Part shown: one piece after another, positions 16,077 through 21,640 of the stretch
How positions within the stretch are numbered: the first letter of the stretch is position 1
How the letters are laid out: every line of letters starts with the position of its first letter
Assembly: GCA_964658445.1 (NCBI GenBank)
Contig: CAZZZH010000043.1
Location: 1-21,640 of the forward strand
From: Ilyomonas sp964658445
GTDB taxonomy: Bacteria > Bacteroidota > Bacteroidia > Chitinophagales > Chitinophagaceae
DNA: 21,640 nucleotides
Direction of reading: 5' to 3'
The notes under the pieces: generated by a model
The model's database searches: none
What the model was told of the DNA's origin: nothing
What the model saw: the letters and a program-made list of their open reading frames with translations, nothing else
Made by a program: the position numbers and the translations under genes

Positions 16077-17123
16077 ATGAAAATATCCAATGAAACCAAG
16101 ATAGGAGCGTTAACAATAGTTGCTGTTGCGCTTCTGATACTGGGTTTTAATTTTTTGAAAGGAAAAAGCGTCTTCAAAAGCGGCGATTATCTTTATGCGC
16201 GGTATAGTGATATTAAAGGTCTTGCCGTATCGAACGCAGTGTATATAAATGGCTTCCAGATTGGTAGTGTGTCTGATGTAGCATCGGGCAATAAAACAGT
16301 AACGGACATCATAGTCACCATCAAGCTGAAGGAAGCGTATGACATACCTGATAATTCACCCGCTTTCATTAATACGAATCCGCTTGGTTCTCCCAGTATA
16401 GAAATAGATCTGGGCAACAGCAAAAACTATTACAAAAGCGGCGATACTATACATACAAGCACCAATACGGGTGTGCTGGGTACCATCACCACCAAACTGG
16501 CTCCGGTAGCTGACCAGCTTACAGTTACTATGCACAGCCTCGATTCGCTGTTGAAAAACTTCAACACTATATTAGACCCCAGAACAAAAGGCAATCTGCA
16601 ATCTGTAATCGGCAACCTGAGCAGCGCTACGGCCAGCCTGGTTACCACGGCGGCTTCCATAGACAGGTTGCTCAATTCGGAAACCGGATCTTTAGCCGGC
16701 ACCTTCGATAACCTGAAAAGCTTTACAAGTAACCTGAGCGCGAACAATGCAACTCTTACCAGCACTTTGAACCATGTAGATAGTTTAACCAATCACTTGT
16801 CGAAAATAGACATCGATGCTGTAATGCAGCAGGTGAAAAGCGCTACCGCCAAACTCGACAGCGCTATGAACGCCATCAATTCTACCAATGGATCGATTGG
16901 TGCGCTGCTGTACGACAGGGAAATTTACAACAACTTAAACAAGACGGTTGTGAGTTTGCATACCTTAACAGATGACCTTCGTGTACATCCGAAGCGGTAT
17001 GTAAGCATTTCAGTTTTTGGTAAAAAAGATAAAGGCGGCTACATCACCAAACCGTTGTCTGAAACTTCAAAACCCGATACGCTTATCGCTGCCAAGGATA
17101 CTATTCTTGTTGCACAACCATAG
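16077..17123 (+). CDS. MlaD-family MCE-domain protein
   Basis: The 348-residue product has a short cytoplasmic N-terminus (MKISNETKIG), one transmembrane segment (about 10-27) and an MCE domain at about 37-115 (GLAVSNAVYINGFQIGSVSDV, then SPSIEIDLG). A long periplasmic region rich in Ser/Thr/Leu/Asn (about 140-285) looks helical or coiled-coil-like. MCE proteins form hexameric rings that carry phospholipids between the inner and outer membranes, usually with the MlaE permease and MlaF ATPase. Neither of those genes is in this window. The long helical tail may form the needle- or tunnel-like extension known from some MCE proteins; that is inference. The stop at 17121-17123 lies 3 bases before the next ATG, so the two genes are one operon. 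Confidence 0.92.
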   Translation: MKISNETKIGALTIVAVALLILGFNFLKGKSVFKSGDYLYARYSDIKGLAVSNAVYINGFQIGSVSDVASGNKTVTDIIVTIKLKEAYDIPDNSPAFINTNPLGSPSIEIDLGNSKNYYKSGDTIHTSTNTGVLGTITTKLAPVADQLTVTMHSLDSLLKNFNTILDPRTKGNLQSVIGNLSSATASLVTTAASIDRLLNSETGSLAGTFDNLKSFTSNLSANNATLTSTLNHVDSLTNHLSKIDIDAVMQQVKSATAKLDSAMNAINSTNGSIGALLYDREIYNNLNKTVVSLHTLTDDLRVHPKRYVSISVFGKKDKGGYITKPLSETSKPDTLIAAKDTILVAQP

Positions 17124-17126
17124 CAG

Positions 17127-18752
17127 ATGATGCGTAAAGCAAATGTTTATCAACGTCTTTTTTCTCTACTGGTTTTTATATGCTGTCTGCAGCAGTTTGC
17201 GCTGGCGCAAAGCAGCACCGACCCCAATAGCAAACAGATTAATGTAATAGGCGCCGATACATTAACCTTCAGAAAAGTAAATGATACCACCAGCTTTAAA
17301 GTGCTGTCAGGGCACGTAATTGTGAAGCAGCAAACCACTACTTTTTATTGCGACAGCGCTATACTCAATGAGCGTATCAACACGCTGGAAGCCTTTGGCC
17401 ACGTGCATATCAACAATGCTGATAGTGTGCATACCTATGCAGATTACCTGCGATACATCGGTAATGAAAAAACTGCTTACCTGCGAAAGAATGTGCGCCT
17501 TACCGATGGCAAAGGCGTATTAACAACGCCCGAATTGGATTACAACACGCAAACCAAAATTGGCATTTACAGAAATGGAGGCGTGTTGGTAAACGGACCC
17601 ACTACCTTAACCAGCGACGAAGGTTATTATTACGGTCAAACGCGCGATGCCAATTTTAAGAAACATGTTGTGCTGGTCAATCCGGATTATCACGTTACCA
17701 CAGATACGTTACTGTATAACACATATACCAATATTGCAACGTTTACGGTCCCAACAAAAATTGTAAGCGGTAGCCGCGTTATTCATACTTCGAACGGGTA
17801 TTATAATTTAGCTACCAAGCAGGCTTACTTTGGCTCGCGGCCGGTGATACAAGACAGTACTTCTATTTTAATTGCTGATGAAACAGCCAGCGAAGATTCG
17901 ACGGGAAATTTTGAAGCAAGAGGCAATGCCATTTATAAAGATACCGTGCAAGGGTATGCTTTGTTTGCCAACAATATTAAAGGCAATAAAAAGACGAATG
18001 TAGCACTGGCAACCGAGCATCCGGTCATGATGTTTAAACAAAACGGCGACTCGCTTTTTATAGCTGCCGACACTTTATTTACTGCCAAGCTTTCCTCGCT
18101 GAAAGGCTTGCGTAGCGTGCCTTCCGTAAGAGATTCAATGCCGCCACTGGACAGTATTAAGATTGCCAAAACCGACAGCTCGAAAGATCGTTATGTAGAA
18201 GCTTATTATCATGTTCGCATCTTCTCCGATTCGTTGCAGGCAACGGGCGACAGCTTGTTTTATTCGGCTATGGATTCTGTATTCCGGCTATTGAAAAATC
18301 CAATTGTTTGGGCAAACAACAGCCAGATAACCGGCGATACGATTTACCTGTTTACCAAAAATAAAAAGCCCGAGCAGGTGAAGGTGATTGAGAACGCACT
18401 TGCTATTTCAGATGTAGACAGCACGCCATTTTTCAACCAGGTTAAAGGTCGAATCATCAACGGATATTTCCAGGACGGACACATCAATTTTATACATACG
18501 CAAGGCAATGCAGAAGCCGTGTATTACACGCAGGATGACGACAATAAATTTATTGGTGTCGATAAGTCGAGCTGCGATGTGATAGACACTTATTTTAAAG
18601 ACCAAAAGCCCGAAAAAGTATCGCGCCTGTACAACCTGAAAGGTACGTTCTATCCTATGCAGCAGGTAAACCATGAAGAATTGAAACTGCGGGGCTTTAC
18701 CTGGCAAATCAACAGACGACCCAAGAGCCGTGAAGAATTGTTCGGCAGTTAA
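17127..18752 (+). CDS. OstA/LptA-like periplasmic LPS-transport protein, long form
   Basis: The 541-residue product has a signal peptide ending at about FALAQ (residue 28). Repeated short beta-strand units of the OstA/LptA type follow: VLSGHVIVKQQTTTFYCDSAIL, TLEAFGHVHINNADSVHTYADYL, KTAYLRKNVRLTD, and again around residues 370-440 (ATGDSLFYSAMDSVFRLLKNPIVWANNSQITGDTIYL in pieces). E. coli LptA is about 185 residues; this protein is some three times longer and could form a longer jellyroll bridge by itself. LptA-type proteins carry LPS across the periplasm from LptC to LptD. The C-terminus (NRRPKSREELFGS) is basic. It starts 3 bases after the mlaD stop and ends 11 bases from the convergent nth stop. 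Confidence 0.88.
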   Translation: MMRKANVYQRLFSLLVFICCLQQFALAQSSTDPNSKQINVIGADTLTFRKVNDTTSFKVLSGHVIVKQQTTTFYCDSAILNERINTLEAFGHVHINNADSVHTYADYLRYIGNEKTAYLRKNVRLTDGKGVLTTPELDYNTQTKIGIYRNGGVLVNGPTTLTSDEGYYYGQTRDANFKKHVVLVNPDYHVTTDTLLYNTYTNIATFTVPTKIVSGSRVIHTSNGYYNLATKQAYFGSRPVIQDSTSILIADETASEDSTGNFEARGNAIYKDTVQGYALFANNIKGNKKTNVALATEHPVMMFKQNGDSLFIAADTLFTAKLSSLKGLRSVPSVRDSMPPLDSIKIAKTDSSKDRYVEAYYHVRIFSDSLQATGDSLFYSAMDSVFRLLKNPIVWANNSQITGDTIYLFTKNKKPEQVKVIENALAISDVDSTPFFNQVKGRIINGYFQDGHINFIHTQGNAEAVYYTQDDDNKFIGVDKSSCDVIDTYFKDQKPEKVSRLYNLKGTFYPMQQVNHEELKLRGFTWQINRRPKSREELFGS

Positions 18753-18763
18753 TTAAGCTGCTT

Positions 18764-19426
18764 TTACCGGTGAGAAGTAACACCGATTTGCCTGCAATAA
18801 TCCACAACTACGCAAGTAGAGCAATGCGGCGCTTTGCCGGTGCAGATATGCTTTCCAAACGGCATCAGCAGCCGGTTTATATCAATCCATTTTGGCTGAT
18901 CTACTTTTTCTTCTAATGCCAGCATCGTTTGCTCCGGCGTGTTGGTTTGTATCAATCCCCATCGGTTCACTACACGATGCACATGAATGTCTACCGAGAT
19001 GGCAGCAGACTTAGAAGCCACGCCCAGCGCGAGGTTGGCACACTTAGGACCAACACCAGAAAAGCTTGTGAGCACTTCATAATCGGCAGGCAAGTCGCCG
19101 TTATATTGTTCCTCTGCTTCTTTCGCAATGTTCAAAATGGTATTTGCTTTCTGGTAAGCGAACGTGGTGCCGTGAATGAGTTGCGCCAGTTCTTCTTTCT
19201 CTAAGGCAGCCACTTCTTTTGCCGTTCTTGCCTTAGCAAATAACCGATGCGAAACCGGTATGGTTACTTCATCTAAGGTGCGGATAGAAATGATGCAGGA
19301 AATAAGTTGCTCAAACACCGATGTGTAGCCTTCTTCATACAATTGAAACATAGCCGCTTTCGGGTAAGAAGCGACTGCTTTTTCTATCCTTTGCAGCATC
19401 GTGTTAATGTCATAAGGCTTCTTCAT
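18764..19426 (-). CDS. nth: endonuclease III (DNA glycosylase/AP lyase)
   Basis: Starting from the ATG at 19424-19426 the product has 220 residues. The helix-hairpin-helix (LTSFSGVGPKCANLA) carries the catalytic Lys at K128, and the catalytic Asp is D146 in ISVDIHVHRVVNRWG. Their 18-residue spacing equals that of K120/D138 in E. coli Nth. The C-terminal 4Fe-4S cluster loop is intact with the C-x6-C-x2-C-x5-C pattern (C195, C202, C205, C211). The enzyme removes oxidised pyrimidines and nicks the abasic site in base-excision repair. A TTG codon at 19456 in the same frame would add ten residues but abuts the snap-back element at 19461-19550, so the ATG is preferred. The gene is convergent with ostA. 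Confidence 0.95.
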   Translation of the reverse strand: MKKPYDINTMLQRIEKAVASYPKAAMFQLYEEGYTSVFEQLISCIISIRTLDEVTIPVSHRLFAKARTAKEVAALEKEELAQLIHGTTFAYQKANTILNIAKEAEEQYNGDLPADYEVLTSFSGVGPKCANLALGVASKSAAISVDIHVHRVVNRWGLIQTNTPEQTMLALEEKVDQPKWIDINRLLMPFGKHICTGKAPHCSTCVVVDYCRQIGVTSHR

Positions 19427-19460
19427 GTTGAGATAAAAAAGCAACAACCTTACCAAGGGA

Positions 19461-19550
19461 TTTTTCTTCCAAAGGAAGTAGCAGAGGCTTATTATAGCTC
19501 AATAACCCACTGTACAAAACTGCGTTCTGCTATTTCCTTTGGAAAAAAAG
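19461..19550. repeat. 90-bp snap-back element with about 25-bp inverted arms
   Basis: The core arms 19469-19485 and 19526-19542 are complementary over 17 bases, with one G-T pair (19478/19533). The stem continues outward through 19461-19468 against 19543-19550, with one C-A mismatch at 19466/19545. The 40-base loop (19486-19525) holds a second small stem (19489-19493 with 19501-19505). A T tract begins and an A tract ends the element on the + strand. Both are part of the stem, so no free U tract follows on either strand as in a usual terminator. It fills most of the gap between the TonB receptor stop and nth. Confidence 0.8.
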
Positions 19551-19554
19551 AATG

Positions 19555-21640
19555 TTATTTCTCAGTAAAACTAAGCGGCACAGCTATTTTAAAACTTACA
19601 TTTCTACCCATGTTATGGATGCCTAATGTAGGATTATAAGCCGACGTAAAATACTTCAGCCGACTTAAATGATCGTAGTAAGAAACATCAAAAAGATTAT
19701 CGCCCATCAGGTAAAGATTGAACAACGTTTTGCCCTTCTTATTTGTAAAGCCACAACCTGCGCCGGCATTAAACAAGGTGTAGCCTGCCGTTGGGGTTTC
19801 AGTATTATCTGTCAGGTAAACCCTGTCTTGCTTTGCATAATACACCAACTGGGCTTTCACAAAACCATTAACGATATGATGTTGTTTGGAAGCAAAATCA
19901 TAGCGTAGTTCCGACACGCCATGAAACGGCGGAACGAGTGGTAAATATTTAGCACTGTCATTAATCTTTACATCACCTGTTGTTTTGTTTTCACCATACA
20001 CAGCCGAGAAGCTGTTTTCAAAATGTAGTTGCGGGATAATGTGAATATCAACGTTCATTTCTCCGCCGTATAACTGAGCTTTTCCCTGCTGAAACTTGAA
20101 GGTTTCATTGCCCGCTACAATAACCGAATCGGCGCCGCTTGCCGTTGATAATTTTTGGTTGAAAATATAATGGTTGATACTGTTGTTAAATAAGCTTAGG
20201 TTGATAACAACCACCCGCGAGGAATAAATAAAACCGATGTCTTCCTGCAAGCTAAACTCGGGTGTGAATGCCGTGTTTCCAATCTGGTAAATATTCGTTC
20301 CGGGATGCACGCCGTTGGCAGAAATCTCTGAAATGTTCGGCGCCCTGAAACCCCTTGCTACATTGGCTTTGAACGTAATCTTATCGTTGGCATTGTAGGT
20401 AAAACCAAGGCTTCCGGAAGCACCGGAATACACATGATGATAGGCTGCAAAAGCCGGCACATCGGCTGAGGTAACTGCACCTTTATATGCGACGTCAAAA
20501 CCTGTTATCGAATCAGTTGTAGTATATAAAGCCTGATTGCTGAACGAGCGTGTATCGTAGCGGATGCCGCCTGCCATATCCCACTTACCAATTGTCTTTT
20601 TTGCATACACAAACGGACCGATATCGAACTGATGATAGGAAGGAATAATGAAGTCAGTTCCTTTGGTCACATCATTGTGTTGATACATGCCATTTACACC
20701 GGCAGAAACATTCCAGTTATTCTTTTCGGGAAAATAATATTTTACATCATAATTGTACGTGTGCAGGTTCAAATCTAGTCCTGGGATATCCAACTGTTCA
20801 GGATGCGAAAACTCGCGGCGATGGCTGTTTTGATAAGCCAGATTCACCGCCAAGCGGCTACCGCCAATAATGAAGCTGCTGTTGCTGTAAACACGATAAT
20901 GCTGCACATGTTGATAAGTGCCGGTGATATCATAAGAAGTCAATTCTCCATCGCCCACTATTGGTCGAAAGCTGTCTGCTTCCGTTACTTGTTTGGTAAA
21001 CCGCCCCGATACTGAATCGCGGCTGCCATCGGGTATCTTTTGCTTGTCGTCAAACATAGAAAAAGAAAGATGCGAGTAACCCCAGCTTCCGTGTTTTCCA
21101 AGATAGGTCGTTACATCGCGCTCTTTAAACGCCGTACCATACACACGACCATCGGTTTTGTTTTGATAATTGGTCGCTTCTTTATCTGACAACCTGCCCA
21201 TCCATTCCCAGCCATGTTTGGTGCCGCCGAGCATAACCGTGTTGCCAAACTGACCATTGTTGGTGTGGTATTCCGAGCTAATATCACCAATGATTTTACC
21301 TTCTGGCGCAGGCTGCGTAGGTATTAAATTTACGACACCGGCTAAAGCATCAGAGCCATAGCTCAGGCTGGCCGGGCCTTTCACCACTTCTACCCTGTCG
21401 ATGCTGTATTGGTCTACTTCAATACCATGCTCATCGCCCCATTGCTGGCCTTCCTGCCGCACACCATCATATAATGTAAGAATGCGGTTGGAACCTAAAC
21501 CACGGATGTAAGGTTTGGAGATGTTTGGACCTGTGGTAACAGCCGTAATACCTGGCACTTTAGTGATGGCATCAATAATATTGTTGTTGATGTTAGATGT
21601 AATTGTTGCATGACTGACAGAAACAATGGGAATGGCACTG
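19555..21640 (-). CDS. TonB-dependent outer-membrane receptor, N-terminus outside the window
   Basis: The frame is open from the window's right edge (first complete codon at 21637-21639) to the TAA at 19555-19557, giving 694 visible residues. The visible part starts inside the plug domain: NIIDAITKVPGIT, then YIRGLGSNRILTLYDGVRQEG, GDEHGIEVDQYSIDRVEVVKGPAS and YGSDALAGVVN, all classical TonB-receptor plug motifs. The barrel follows, with many aromatic-rich strands and periplasmic turns (FKANVARGFRAPNISEISANG) and a C-terminal strand NVSFKIAVPLSF. It imports a ligand across the outer membrane using TonB-ExbBD energy. The ligand is not clear; the plug style recalls siderophore, heme or metal receptors. 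The GTG at 21556-21558 that could be read as a start is an internal Val codon. A CarboxypepD_reg-like domain and signal peptide are expected upstream but not visible. Confidence 0.93.
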   Translation of the reverse strand, partial: SAIPIVSVSHATITSNINNNIIDAITKVPGITAVTTGPNISKPYIRGLGSNRILTLYDGVRQEGQQWGDEHGIEVDQYSIDRVEVVKGPASLSYGSDALAGVVNLIPTQPAPEGKIIGDISSEYHTNNGQFGNTVMLGGTKHGWEWMGRLSDKEATNYQNKTDGRVYGTAFKERDVTTYLGKHGSWGYSHLSFSMFDDKQKIPDGSRDSVSGRFTKQVTEADSFRPIVGDGELTSYDITGTYQHVQHYRVYSNSSFIIGGSRLAVNLAYQNSHRREFSHPEQLDIPGLDLNLHTYNYDVKYYFPEKNNWNVSAGVNGMYQHNDVTKGTDFIIPSYHQFDIGPFVYAKKTIGKWDMAGGIRYDTRSFSNQALYTTTDSITGFDVAYKGAVTSADVPAFAAYHHVYSGASGSLGFTYNANDKITFKANVARGFRAPNISEISANGVHPGTNIYQIGNTAFTPEFSLQEDIGFIYSSRVVVINLSLFNNSINHYIFNQKLSTASGADSVIVAGNETFKFQQGKAQLYGGEMNVDIHIIPQLHFENSFSAVYGENKTTGDVKINDSAKYLPLVPPFHGVSELRYDFASKQHHIVNGFVKAQLVYYAKQDRVYLTDNTETPTAGYTLFNAGAGCGFTNKKGKTLFNLYLMGDNLFDVSYYDHLSRLKYFTSAYNPTLGIHNMGRNVSFKIAVPLSFTEK

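Noticed and set aside
19427..19456. TTG start for endonuclease III at 19456
   Set aside because: It adds ten residues not typical of Nth and would start 5 bases from the snap-back element; the ATG at 19426 is more plausible.

Overview
The window reads as an ordinary chromosomal segment of a Bacteroidota bacterium, most likely close to Chitinophagaceae. The grounds are a protein with a type IX secretion C-terminal sorting domain, the Bacteroidota-style pairing of a long OstA-like protein with an MlaD/MCE protein, start regions mostly lacking a Shine-Dalgarno sequence, and repeated matches to the Bacteroidota -7 promoter element TAnnTTTG upstream of genes. The genus assignment is an inference from protein style. 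No rRNA, tRNA, CRISPR array, insertion sequence, integrase or phage gene was seen.

Layout. Positions 1-240 hold the tail of an MGMT-like (alkyltransferase-like) protein on the + strand. A DedA-family membrane protein follows on the - strand (264-944). A + strand nuclease (1236-2579) fuses a DEDDh exonuclease to a GIY-YIG endonuclease domain. It converges on a - strand FAD-dependent aromatic hydroxylase (2622-4175), upstream of which lies a YdcF/DUF218 protein (4341-4997, -). A secreted VCBS/FG-GAP-type protein with a T9SS sorting domain (5187-6755, +) ends at a clear hairpin terminator. Next come a doubtful small - strand ORF (6863-7240), the 1223-residue DNA polymerase III alpha subunit (7250-10921, -), and a periplasmic N-acetylmuramoyl-L-alanine amidase (11159-12166, -).

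From 12225 to 18752 the + strand is an envelope-biogenesis block: LptD-like outer-membrane LPS assembly protein, EI24/CysZ-like membrane protein, MlaD/MCE protein, and a 541-residue OstA-like protein only 3 bp after MlaD. The amidase is divergent from LptD across 58 bp, so five consecutive genes concern peptidoglycan, LPS or phospholipid handling. Endonuclease III (18764-19426, -) converges on this block. The right end is most of a TonB-dependent receptor (- strand) whose N-terminus lies beyond the window.

No obvious new defence or mobile system is present. The items most worth a second look are: a 90-bp near-perfect snap-back element between endonuclease III and the TonB receptor that does not behave like a normal terminator; the MlaD-OstA pair; the exonuclease/GIY-YIG fusion; an insertion in the amidase catalytic domain where other amidases carry regulatory segments; a 52-residue extension ahead of a signal peptide in the T9SS protein; and a small ORF that runs straight through the dnaE terminator.
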